Assembly: GCA_958405565.1 (NCBI GenBank)
Contig: CATYEN010000057.1
Location: 1 to 13,787, forward strand
Reading direction: 5' to 3'
DNA: 13,787 nucleotides
Source: an uncultured Collinsella sp.
GTDB lineage: Bacteria; Actinomycetota; Coriobacteriia; Coriobacteriales; Coriobacteriaceae
Below, piece after piece: positions 5,675-13,506 of the stretch (positions are counted from its first letter, which is position 1; every line of letters begins with the position of its first letter). A model generated the notes under the pieces. The model saw only the letters and a list, made by a program, of their open reading frames with translations, was not told the origin of the DNA and searched no databases. The translations under genes were made by a program, and so were the position numbers.

Positions 5675-5700
5675 CTCGAGGCATCAAACGATGCCTCGAG
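5675..5700 (-). terminator. Perfect hairpin between rel and the hydrolase gene
   Basis: An 11-bp perfect inverted repeat, CTCGAGGCATC (5675-5685) and GATGCCTCGAG (5690-5700), with a 4-nt loop. On the minus strand it is followed by TTCTAT, a poor T-run. It may partly end the recJ-rel transcript or mark an RNA processing site. Confidence 0.5.
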
Positions 5701-5737
5701 TGTAGCGAATATCGATAATGTGACACGTTCGTCGCGA

Positions 5738-8098
5738 CTAAACGCGGCGCTTAAGCTGGGCTCCACCCTCACCGGGCATCAGGCGGCGCGCGTCGTAGAC
5801 CGAGTCAACGCTGCTGATGGAGGCCAGCAGCGGATCCAGACCACTCGCGTCCGAGATCTCGACCATAAAGCGCAGGGTTGCAATACCCTCGCGGTTGGTC
5901 GACGTGGCGGCAGAAAGGATATTGCCGCCCGCATCGCCAATGGCAATGGTGACATCCTTGAGAAGGCCCATGCGGTCCAGGCACTCGACCACGATCTCGA
6001 CCTGGAAGAGGGTGTCGGCAGCGCCGTCCCACTCCACTTCGATCATGCGCTCGGGATGCTCCATAAGACCCTTGACGTTGGGACAGTTGGCGCGATGCAC
6101 CGAAACGCCACGACCGCGCGTGATGAAGCCGACGATGTCGTCGCCCGTCACGGGGTTGCAGCAATGAGCCAGACGGACCAGTAGGCCGCTGTTGCTCTCG
6201 CCCTTGACGATAATGCCGTTACTGGCGCTCTTGCCGCGCTTTTGCGGCTTGCGGTTGGAGCCGCGAGCAGGCTGCTTCACGACCTCGGCGATAGCCTCGG
6301 CCTTGGTGAGCTGTTCCTCGGGCTTGGGGTCCAAGATTTGCTCGACCTTATTGCCCACAGCGCGCGGGGCAACCTTGCCGGCGCCGACGGCGGCAAACAG
6401 GTCCTCGAGCTGCTTGAAGTTAAACTGCTCCGCCACGGCGTTGAGCGCACGCGTCGAACGCGGCGTAGAAATGCCATAGCCACGCTTACGCAGGTCCTTG
6501 GCCAGCATATCGCGACCAGCAGCAGCGTCGTCGTCCTTGGTCGCAGCGGCAAAATAGCGGCGGATCTTTGACTTGGCGGAAGGCGTCTTGACGATCTTGA
6601 GCCAATCACGCGACGGCTTGGAACTCTTGTTAGTCAGAATCTCGACACGGTCACCCGTCTTAATCTCGTGCGTGAGCGGAGCCACCGCACCGTTGATTTT
6701 GGCGCCGACGCAATGGTTTCCCACCTCGGTGTGAACGGCGTAGGCAAAGTCGAGCGGCGTGGAGCCGGCACGAAGCGCCATGACCTCGCCCTTGGGCGTA
6801 AAGACAAAAATCTCCTGATCGAACAGATCAACCTTCAACGAGTGCAGATATTCCTTGGCGTCGGTGATCTCGTCGGAGGCGGCCCAATCGAGCGAGTGCT
6901 TGAGCCAGTTGATCTGGTCGTCCAGGCGCTGGGCGTCGTTGGTCTTGGAGGCAGACAATCCGCCCGACTTTTTATACAGCCAGTGGGCGGCAATGCCGTA
7001 CTCGGCCTGCTCGTGCATCTCGTAGGTTCGAATCTGAATCTCGAGCGGGCGGGCCGTGGGGCCGATAACCGTCGTATGAAGCGACTGGTAGTTATTGACC
7101 TTGGGCATGGCGATATAGTCTTTAAAGCGGCCGGGCATGGGGTGCCACAGCGTGTGCACCGCACCGAGCGTGGAGTAGCAATCGCGCACCGAATGGGTAA
7201 TGACGCGCAGCGCCACCAGGTCGTAGATCTCGGAGAACTCCTTGCCCTTGCGCTTCATCTTTTGGTAGATGGACCAATAGTGCTTGGAGCGACCGTTGAT
7301 CTGGAAGTCCTCAAGACCAATGCGGTTGAGCTCGTCGGTGAGCGTCTTGATGGTCTCGGCCAGATAGCGCTCGCGAACCTCGCGCGACTCCGCCACCATG
7401 CGCGCGATGCGCTGGTAGGCGTCGGGCTCCAGATAGAAGAAGGACAGGTCCTCGAGCTCCCACTTAATGGAACTCATGCCCAGACGGTCGGCCAGGGGCG
7501 CATACACGTCCATGGTCTCGCGTGCCTTAAACAGACGACGATCCTCACGCAGGGCCGCCAGCGTACGCATGTTGTGCAGGCGGTCGGCGAGTTTGACGAT
7601 GATGACACGGATGTCCTTGGACATGGCAAGGAACATCTTGCGCAGCGTGAGCGCCTGCTTCTCGTCTATGCTATCGACTTCGATGTTGGTGAGCTTGGTC
7701 ACGCCATCGACAAGCTCGGCCACCGTATCGCCAAACAGGCCGGAGACATCGGCGAGTGAGGTTTCGGTATCCTCGACGGTATCGTGCAGCAGCGCGGCGC
7801 ACACCACGTCGCAGTCCATCTTGAGGTCGGCCAAAATGATGGCCACCTCGACGGGATGGTTGATGTACATCTCACCCGAGCGACGCTTTTGGTTGCAGTG
7901 CTTCTCGGCGGCAAAGCAGTAGGCCTGCTCCACCTTAGAGAAGTCGTCCTCATTCATATATTTGAGGCACAGACGCTCCAGCTTGTCGTAGCTGTCCGCC
8001 ATAATCTCGGGCGGCAGCTCATCGGCATGCTTATAGTGCTCCATCTCCGAGAACGGCTGGAGGGTGGAATCATGGGCGGTACGGGCTGCGGCATCCAT
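5738..8098 (-). CDS. rel: Bifunctional (p)ppGpp synthetase/hydrolase Rel
   Basis: Makes (p)ppGpp from ATP and GTP/GDP on stalled ribosomes and hydrolyses it, thereby setting the stringent response. The 786 residues have the full long-RSH layout: HD hydrolase domain (about 50-205) with His81, HDTVED (105-110) and ADRLHNMRT (171-179); synthetase domain (about 265-380) with RFKDYIAMPK (324-333) and EIQIRTYEMHEQAEYG (353-368); TGS (about 425-490); a helical part; a zinc-finger-like region with Cys646, Cys647, His669 and Cys672; and a C-terminal ACT domain (about 699-775). Intact HD residues and the RFKD form of the synthetase motif indicate both activities. The ATG follows a GGGGAC ribosome site only 15 nt after the recJ stop, so the two genes are very likely cotranscribed. 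Often annotated relA or spoT. Confidence 0.96.
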   Translation of the reverse strand: MDAAARTAHDSTLQPFSEMEHYKHADELPPEIMADSYDKLERLCLKYMNEDDFSKVEQAYCFAAEKHCNQKRRSGEMYINHPVEVAIILADLKMDCDVVCAALLHDTVEDTETSLADVSGLFGDTVAELVDGVTKLTNIEVDSIDEKQALTLRKMFLAMSKDIRVIIVKLADRLHNMRTLAALREDRRLFKARETMDVYAPLADRLGMSSIKWELEDLSFFYLEPDAYQRIARMVAESREVRERYLAETIKTLTDELNRIGLEDFQINGRSKHYWSIYQKMKRKGKEFSEIYDLVALRVITHSVRDCYSTLGAVHTLWHPMPGRFKDYIAMPKVNNYQSLHTTVIGPTARPLEIQIRTYEMHEQAEYGIAAHWLYKKSGGLSASKTNDAQRLDDQINWLKHSLDWAASDEITDAKEYLHSLKVDLFDQEIFVFTPKGEVMALRAGSTPLDFAYAVHTEVGNHCVGAKINGAVAPLTHEIKTGDRVEILTNKSSKPSRDWLKIVKTPSAKSKIRRYFAAATKDDDAAAGRDMLAKDLRKRGYGISTPRSTRALNAVAEQFNFKQLEDLFAAVGAGKVAPRAVGNKVEQILDPKPEEQLTKAEAIAEVVKQPARGSNRKPQKRGKSASNGIIVKGESNSGLLVRLAHCCNPVTGDDIVGFITRGRGVSVHRANCPNVKGLMEHPERMIEVEWDGAADTLFQVEIVVECLDRMGLLKDVTIAIGDAGGNILSAATSTNREGIATLRFMVEISDASGLDPLLASISSVDSVYDARRLMPGEGGAQLKRRV

Positions 8099-8113
8099 CG
8101 AGGTCCCCTTCCC

Positions 8114-11100
8114 CTAGGCCCGCGGTACGATCGGGCGGTTAACTTTGGCTAGCATATCAGAAGCGCACGAATCGAGCGCCCAGCTCCGGAAAGCCGAGAA
8201 CTCCATGCGCGAGCGCAAGCCTTCCAAATAGCGGATTGACCTGCTCAATTGCACGCGGCCGGGGTTTTCGGCCATCGCGATGCGGCGTGTGTCGTCAAAT
8301 CCCGAAACGCGGCAGAAACCAAGCTCTTCGAAGATTCCCAGACCACTTTCCACCGAGCGCTCATCGACCGGTGTGCGGGCATCGATGGCAAGGCACATCT
8401 GCGCGATGTCGATATCACTCGCACTAAACGCGTCGTCCCCCGTCTTGCCGCGGTTGGAGCGCCACATAGTCTGCAGGGCGCGATAGAGCGTGACGAGCTC
8501 ATCGCGCTCGGGCGCATAGCAGTCGAGCAGGCGCTCGTTGATGCGGGCATCGCGCGACGAGTAGAGCAGATGGATCACGGCGGGCTGTCCATCACGACCG
8601 GCACGCCCGCTCATCTGGTTGAACTCGATGGCGCCAAACGGCATGTGGTAGAGCACGACATGGCGGATATCGGGCAGGTTGACGCCCTCGCCAAAGGCAG
8701 AGGTCGAAACGATGCAGCTGAGGCTTCCGTCTCGGAATGCCTCCTCCACACGGCGGCGATCAGAGCGCGCAAGCCCCGCGTTATAGAACGCAATGCGGGT
8801 CGCGCAATCGGGCACGCGCTTGCGCAGCGTCTTGGCAAGCGCCACGGACTGGTCGCGCGAGTTGACGTAGATGACGGTCTTCTCCCCCGTCGCCACGATA
8901 GACACCAGGCGGTTCTCACGGCTCGCAAGATCGCGGTCGTCCTCGAGCTGCAGGTTCTCGCGCACCGTCTCGTCGACCACTGTACGGGTAATCGGCAGCA
9001 CGCGTGCGAGCTCGGCCACGACCGGAGCCGTCGCGGTGGCTGTCGCCGCCATAACAACCGGGTCGCCCAGGGCCTTGAGGATATCGGGCATGTCGAGATA
9101 GGCACTACGGTCGCCGCCCTTGGCAAGGCCGGCGTGGTGCGCCTCATCGATAACGACAAAACCGATGCGGCCCGAGCGCGCGAAGCGGTCGCGGTGAATG
9201 GACAGGAATTCGGGCGTCGTGAGCACGATGCCGGTGCGGCCCGAAGCCAAGCCGGCAAACACGTCATCGCGCGCGGCCTCCACGGTCTCGCCGGTCAGGA
9301 CGCCGACGCCAATGCCGAGCGTGGCCATCGTCGACGAGAGGTGATAGGCCTGGTCGGCAACGAGCGCGCGCAACGGATAGACAAAGATGCTCGCACGCCC
9401 ACGAAGAACCGCCTCGCGCGCGGCATGCACGTGGAAGATGAGGGACTTGCCGCGCCCCGTTCCCATGACGGCCAGAACACTTTGGTGATCAGCCAGGGCA
9501 TCGAGTGCCTCGACTTGCGCGCGGTGCGGCTGGCTCGAGCCGATAAAGCTATGGATAAGCGAGCGCGTGAGCTCGGTGTAGGAAAGCTGGGCGAGCGTCT
9601 CGCGCTTTCGCGACTCCAGGCGCAGGCCAGAATCCGCCGGCTGTACGCCACGGCGAAGCTCGCATGCCGGGTCGTCAACGCCGGGCGCCGTGGTATCGCG
9701 GACTAGGACATCCTTGATCATGAGCTTGGGCTTTACGCGGCCCTGCCAATGCTCGGCCACAGCCTCGAACACCAAGTCGACCGCGCTATCGCAATTGATG
9801 AGTTTATCAATCTGCGGCACGCGGAACATGATGGCCGGCACGCTCGCAGCGCCATCCGTCGCCACAAAGCGCATGTGCTCGCCGGTTTTGCCCACCACGG
9901 CGCGGTCGCACATCGTCACACCCTCGGCGGCCAACAGAGGCACCTTGTTGCCCTGGCCAAACGGCTCAAGGCGAGAAATCTGCTCAATGGTCTCGATATT
10001 CAGTTCGGAAAGGTCGACGGTGGCGGCAACCTCGTCAGTGTCCTCAAAGTCCTCGGCGGGAAGCTCGGACAGCACGGCGGAAAGACGGCGGCGGAACTCA
10101 TCGAGCTTAGACGCCTCGATAGTCACGCCCACGGCGCCCGCATGCCCGCCGCGGCGAATCAGCAGGTCGGAGCAGCGTTCGACGGCGTCGAACAGGTTGA
10201 CCTTGCCCACCGAGCGACCCGAACCGCGCGCGATACCGCCCTCGATCGAGAACAGCAGCGCCGGCACGTGATAGCGGTTGGTCAGGCGGCTCGCCACGAT
10301 GCCCTTGACGCCCTCGTGCCAGCCCTCACCGCCCACGACGATTGCGCGGCCACCATCGTAGGTTTCCTCGACCTTTGCCATGGCATCGCGCGTGAGCTCC
10401 GCCTCAATCTCGCGACGCTGGCGATTGATCTCCTCGAGCTCGGCCGCCAGTGCGCTTGCCTCGATAGGATCGCGGGCAAGCAGCAGGTCGAGCGCCAGCT
10501 TAGGATCGGCCATGCGACCAGCGGCGTTCAGGCGGGGAATGAGCGAAAACGACAGACCATCGGCCGTAATGCTGGAAAGGTCGGCCTTAGCGAGCGCGGC
10601 AAGCGCGATATAGCCGGGACGGGCGGTCACGCGCATCTGCTGGATGCCCTCGGCAACCAGCGCGCGGTTCTCAGGCGTGAGCGGCATCATGTCGGACACG
10701 GTACCCAGCGCAGCGACCTCGATCAGCGAACGCCAATACGACGGCTTGCCCAGGCGCTCGCCCAGAACCTGAACCAGCTTGAGCGCCACGCCGGCACCGG
10801 CAAGCTCGCGCGAGGGACCCTCGTCCTCGAGCTTGGGGTCGGTCAGGGGCACACCCCGCGGCACCTGGTCGGACGGCTCATGATGGTCCGTGACCACCAG
10901 ATCGATCCCCAGGCTCTCCAGATAGGAAACCTCTTCCTTGGCGGCGATGCCGTTGTCGACGGTCACGATCAGCTGGGGATGAGCGAGCTCATTAACGCGA
11001 TCGAGCGCCGCACGCGACAAGCCATAGCCCTCGTCAAAGCGATGCGGAATAAACGGCGTGACATCGGCGCCAAACGCGCGCAGCGCCTCGGTCAGCAGGC

Positions 11101-11401
11101 AGGTCGACGTAATACCGTCAACATCGAAGTCGCCGAAGACGGCGATGTGCTCGTGGTTGCGAATGGCACGCTCGACGCGGTCGGCAACGACCGACATACC
11201 CGGAATAATGAGCGGGTCGGCCCAGTCGCGGTCGAGCGAAGGCGTCAAAAACAGCTGGCCCTCCTCGATGGAGCCAATGCCGTGCGCGACCATAATGCGC
11301 GCCACCAGCCCGGGAATGCCCAGACCGGCCGAAAGCTCTTTTTCGAGCTCGGGATTTTGCTGGGCGACCGCCCAGCGATGCGTCGTCTTAAGCGATGACA
11401 T
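8114..11401 (-). CDS. recJ: RecJ single-strand exonuclease fused to an SF2 (RecQ-like) helicase
   Basis: The N-terminal half is a complete RecJ 5'-3' single-strand DNA exonuclease: DFDVDG (91-96), VDNG (148-151), TDHHE (171-175), GTVSDMMP, PRLNAAGRM, GWHEGVKGIVASRL and the DHHA1 motif GGHAGAVG (418-425), followed by an OB-fold region (about 455-575). The C-terminal half is a superfamily 2 helicase with Walker A GTGRGKS (647-653), DEAH (752-755), an ATATATA motif III (786-792) and QMSGRAGRDG motif VI (929-938), then a C-terminal region of about 150 residues, possibly winged-helix. It lacks the aromatic SQWGHDFR loop and the zinc cysteines of true RecQ. From the ATG at 11401 (GGTGG upstream) it has 1095 residues, far above usual bacterial RecJ; a GTG at 11446 would add 15. 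It probably unwinds and degrades DNA ends in repair. Cotranscribed with rel. Confidence 0.93.
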   Translation of the reverse strand: MSSLKTTHRWAVAQQNPELEKELSAGLGIPGLVARIMVAHGIGSIEEGQLFLTPSLDRDWADPLIIPGMSVVADRVERAIRNHEHIAVFGDFDVDGITSTCLLTEALRAFGADVTPFIPHRFDEGYGLSRAALDRVNELAHPQLIVTVDNGIAAKEEVSYLESLGIDLVVTDHHEPSDQVPRGVPLTDPKLEDEGPSRELAGAGVALKLVQVLGERLGKPSYWRSLIEVAALGTVSDMMPLTPENRALVAEGIQQMRVTARPGYIALAALAKADLSSITADGLSFSLIPRLNAAGRMADPKLALDLLLARDPIEASALAAELEEINRQRREIEAELTRDAMAKVEETYDGGRAIVVGGEGWHEGVKGIVASRLTNRYHVPALLFSIEGGIARGSGRSVGKVNLFDAVERCSDLLIRRGGHAGAVGVTIEASKLDEFRRRLSAVLSELPAEDFEDTDEVAATVDLSELNIETIEQISRLEPFGQGNKVPLLAAEGVTMCDRAVVGKTGEHMRFVATDGAASVPAIMFRVPQIDKLINCDSAVDLVFEAVAEHWQGRVKPKLMIKDVLVRDTTAPGVDDPACELRRGVQPADSGLRLESRKRETLAQLSYTELTRSLIHSFIGSSQPHRAQVEALDALADHQSVLAVMGTGRGKSLIFHVHAAREAVLRGRASIFVYPLRALVADQAYHLSSTMATLGIGVGVLTGETVEAARDDVFAGLASGRTGIVLTTPEFLSIHRDRFARSGRIGFVVIDEAHHAGLAKGGDRSAYLDMPDILKALGDPVVMAATATATAPVVAELARVLPITRTVVDETVRENLQLEDDRDLASRENRLVSIVATGEKTVIYVNSRDQSVALAKTLRKRVPDCATRIAFYNAGLARSDRRRVEEAFRDGSLSCIVSTSAFGEGVNLPDIRHVVLYHMPFGAIEFNQMSGRAGRDGQPAVIHLLYSSRDARINERLLDCYAPERDELVTLYRALQTMWRSNRGKTGDDAFSASDIDIAQMCLAIDARTPVDERSVESGLGIFEELGFCRVSGFDDTRRIAMAENPGRVQLSRSIRYLEGLRSRMEFSAFRSWALDSCASDMLAKVNRPIVPRA

Positions 11402-11509
11402 AGGCGCCCACCCCCGATAGGGGCAGGTCGCCGCGATACCTCTCACGGTTCATAGCGATGAGTCCTCTGTGTATGCCCGCTTCGGCAGGCAGATCTGTTG
11501 AACGGATTT

Positions 11510-11528
11510 ATTATACCGTGCAGCACGG
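11510..11528 (-). promoter_or_regulatory. Candidate recJ-rel promoter with adjoining palindrome
   Basis: A perfect TATAAT on the minus strand (11515-11510) would start transcription near 11503 and give a leader of about 100 nt to the recJ ATG. No convincing -35 is visible. The palindrome CCGTGC-A-GCACGG (11516-11528) abuts the -10 box on its upstream side, an arrangement typical of an operator. Confidence 0.45.
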
Positions 11529-11676
11529 ACGCAAAACGCCGCGGTACGCCCCGGTTTCGGCAAACGAAGGCGGTAAAATCCTCGAAATAATCGAGCGTTT
11601 CTGCCGCACGAACGTATGCAAGCGTCTAGCATATCCATTCAAATGCATTTATGGGCAAAGGGAGTCACAGGGCTAT

Positions 11677-12675
11677 ATGAAGCAATGGGTTGGACTGGGC
11701 AAGTTTCTCGCGGGTCACATGCAGATCATCGTCCCGATTTGCGTGGCGCTCGGTGTGCTCTTTCCCCAGCAGATCGGCGTGCTCAAGCCCATCGTGCCCA
11801 CCCTGTTTGCCTTTATGACGTTTCAGGGAGCACTGAGCAACACCTTCCATCAGGTGGCCGAGGTATTCCGTCGTCCGCTACACCTGATTCTGGCGCTGTT
11901 GGTCTCGGCGGTACTCATCCCCATCGCCGCCTATGCCATGGGATCGTTGTTCTTTGGTTCCAACCCCAACCTTGTCTGCGGCATCGTGCTCGAATACAGC
12001 GTGCCCGTAGCCGTCACCGCTTTTATGTGGATCAGCATGTTCGGCGGCAACGGCCCGCTCGCGCTCACCATCATTCTGACGTCCTCGGTCATCTCGCCTG
12101 TGACGATTCCGCTCACGCTCAAGCTCCTGCTGGGCGCCACCGTTTCGATCGATGTGCCGAGCATGATGCAGAACATGGCCTTTATGATCGCCATCCCCGC
12201 CGTACTCGGTATCGTCATCAACGAGCTCACGCGTGGCTGGGGTCACGAGAAGCTCTCCCCCGCGCTCTCACCCGCTTGCAAGTTCATGATGATGGGCGTC
12301 ATCGCGTCCAACTCCACCGCCATGAGCGAGTACGTGCTGCATATGAATGTTGAGCGCTTGGAAGTCGCCCTCTTTATCCTGGCGTTCGCCATCAGCGGCT
12401 TTATCATCGGCATTCTGGTCGCACGCGCCCTGCAGCTGCCGTATAGCGAGACGACCACCATGTGCTTTACCTGCGGCATGCGCAACATCTCTTCGGGCGC
12501 CGTCATCGCCACGCAATATTTTCCCGGCGAGGTCGTGTTCCCCGTCATGTGCGGCACACTGTTTCAGCAGGTGCTGGCCTCGATTATCGGGCATCTCTTT
12601 GAGCGCCTGACCGGCGAGGAACGTGCCGAACAGCGCAAACGCGTCGAGGCCGGCCGCGACGCAATGGCACGCTAG
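11677..12675 (+). CDS. Bile acid:sodium symporter (BASS/SBF) family transporter
   Basis: A 332-residue inner-membrane protein, the normal length of the bacterial BASS family, with about nine or ten hydrophobic segments (roughly 16-34, 38-52, 67-93, 99-122, 126-151, 162-183, 203-220, 228-250, 265-280, 283-305) and a charged cytoplasmic tail. The conserved CGMRNISSGAVIA stretch (266-278) matches the family's unwound-helix region. Known members carry bile acids, pantoate, pyruvate or other organic anions with sodium; the substrate here is not deducible. The ATG at 11677 follows AGGG; the frame is open back to 11458, but that part is hydrophilic and not family-like. It is divergent from recJ. A weak -10 (TAAAAT, 11574-11579) followed by CTCGA-AATAA-TCGAG (11581-11595) may be its promoter and operator. 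Confidence 0.85.
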   Translation: MKQWVGLGKFLAGHMQIIVPICVALGVLFPQQIGVLKPIVPTLFAFMTFQGALSNTFHQVAEVFRRPLHLILALLVSAVLIPIAAYAMGSLFFGSNPNLVCGIVLEYSVPVAVTAFMWISMFGGNGPLALTIILTSSVISPVTIPLTLKLLLGATVSIDVPSMMQNMAFMIAIPAVLGIVINELTRGWGHEKLSPALSPACKFMMMGVIASNSTAMSEYVLHMNVERLEVALFILAFAISGFIIGILVARALQLPYSETTTMCFTCGMRNISSGAVIATQYFPGEVVFPVMCGTLFQQVLASIIGHLFERLTGEERAEQRKRVEAGRDAMAR

Positions 12676-12694
12676 GCCATCCGCATCGCGCGGA

Positions 12695-12716
12695 CGCTCG
12701 CTTTGCTACGCGAGCG
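12695..12716. terminator. Possible shared hairpin between convergent genes
   Basis: A 7-bp inverted repeat, CGCTCGC (12695-12701) and GCGAGCG (12710-12716), lies where the transporter gene and the DUF4931 gene converge, partly inside the last codons of the latter. There is no T-run on either side, so a terminator role is only a possibility. Confidence 0.25.
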
Positions 12717-13503
12717 CTTCCAGATGCGTGCGCAGGCGCTCCGCGTCGATATCGAGCGTGGTCTCGGCATTGACCTGGGCCAGACGATAGCCCACAAAGT
12801 AGGGCGATACCACCCAGCGCGGAAGCGCCTTGGCGATGGTTCGGCCGCCCATGTGATAGAAGAACAAGTTGTACGACTCCGCGCGACCGCCGTGGTGCTC
12901 GTGCAGGATATAGCGCAGGGCAACCTGAATCGCATCGGCAAATAGATCGGCCTCGGCTTGATCGTGCGCGTCGTCGCTGGCGGCGATTCCCTGTGGAGCC
13001 GAGACGTTGACCTCAAAGAATCCCATGATCGGCTCGGTCGAGATATTGACCGCAACCCTTCCCCGCCGCCAAACATCGATGCCTTCAAAGTTGGCTGAGG
13101 TCAGTGCCGCGTAGCCGTCCTCCTGCTCCAAGCCCACAATCTGCATGTGTGGATGCGCCAAGCTTCCGCCCGAAAGCGGGCCCTTGTTCTTGTACATGAG
13201 GACGCTGCGGTACTGTTGGGAATCGATCATCTGCTGCCAACAGCTCAGGGCAAATCGCATCACATGATGCAGCTCGTCCGGCGCATAGGTCACCAGGTCG
13301 GCGTCATGGTCGGACGACTCGATCAATACGGTCTGGCGAGTGGCCCGTAGGGTCTTGAATTTATTCTCGAGCCAGATGCAGTCACCATCACGCTGAATGA
13401 TGCTGGCGAGCCCCTCCGTGTCGCAAAAGGGACACGCGGTGCCGGGACGACGGTTGTCGTCGGGCTTGCCGCTCGCCTGCTGAACGTCAAATACCAGCGC
13501 CAC
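12706..13503 (-). CDS. GalT/HIT-like protein, DUF4931 family
   Basis: 265 residues resembling galactose-1-phosphate uridylyltransferase-like proteins of the HIT superfamily. It has the metal-binding CPFC pair near the N-terminus (24-27) and the catalytic signature GGSLAHPHMQI (112-122), in which the second His (His119) would be the nucleotidylated nucleophile as in GalT. It is shorter than GalT (about 350 residues), and no galactose pathway gene is nearby, so the nucleotide-sugar substrate is unknown and galT is not assigned. Translation starts at GTG (13503), eight bases after GGAGG, which is embedded in the final codons of the cutC-like gene; the cutC stop is three bases away, so the two genes are translationally coupled. 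Confidence 0.8.
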   Translation of the reverse strand: MALVFDVQQASGKPDDNRRPGTACPFCDTEGLASIIQRDGDCIWLENKFKTLRATRQTVLIESSDHDADLVTYAPDELHHVMRFALSCWQQMIDSQQYRSVLMYKNKGPLSGGSLAHPHMQIVGLEQEDGYAALTSANFEGIDVWRRGRVAVNISTEPIMGFFEVNVSAPQGIAASDDAHDQAEADLFADAIQVALRYILHEHHGGRAESYNLFFYHMGGRTIAKALPRWVVSPYFVGYRLAQVNAETTLDIDAERLRTHLEALA

Positions 13504-13506
13504 GGG

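Noticed and set aside
6668..7759. 363-codon plus-strand open frame opposite rel
   Set aside because: It is antisense to the conserved HD and synthetase domains of Rel. The frame stays open because of the GC-biased codon use of the true gene.
8249..11398. Long plus-strand open frames (8249-9706 and 9749-11398) opposite recJ
   Set aside because: They are antisense to a gene with a full set of conserved motifs. Their translations are low-complexity, His/Arg/Leu-rich sequences typical of the reverse frame of GC-rich genes, and match no family.
11458..11676. N-terminal extension of the transporter frame
   Set aside because: The extension is hydrophilic and unlike the family, contains the promoter region, and the ATG at 11677 gives the normal family length with a Shine-Dalgarno-like AGGG.
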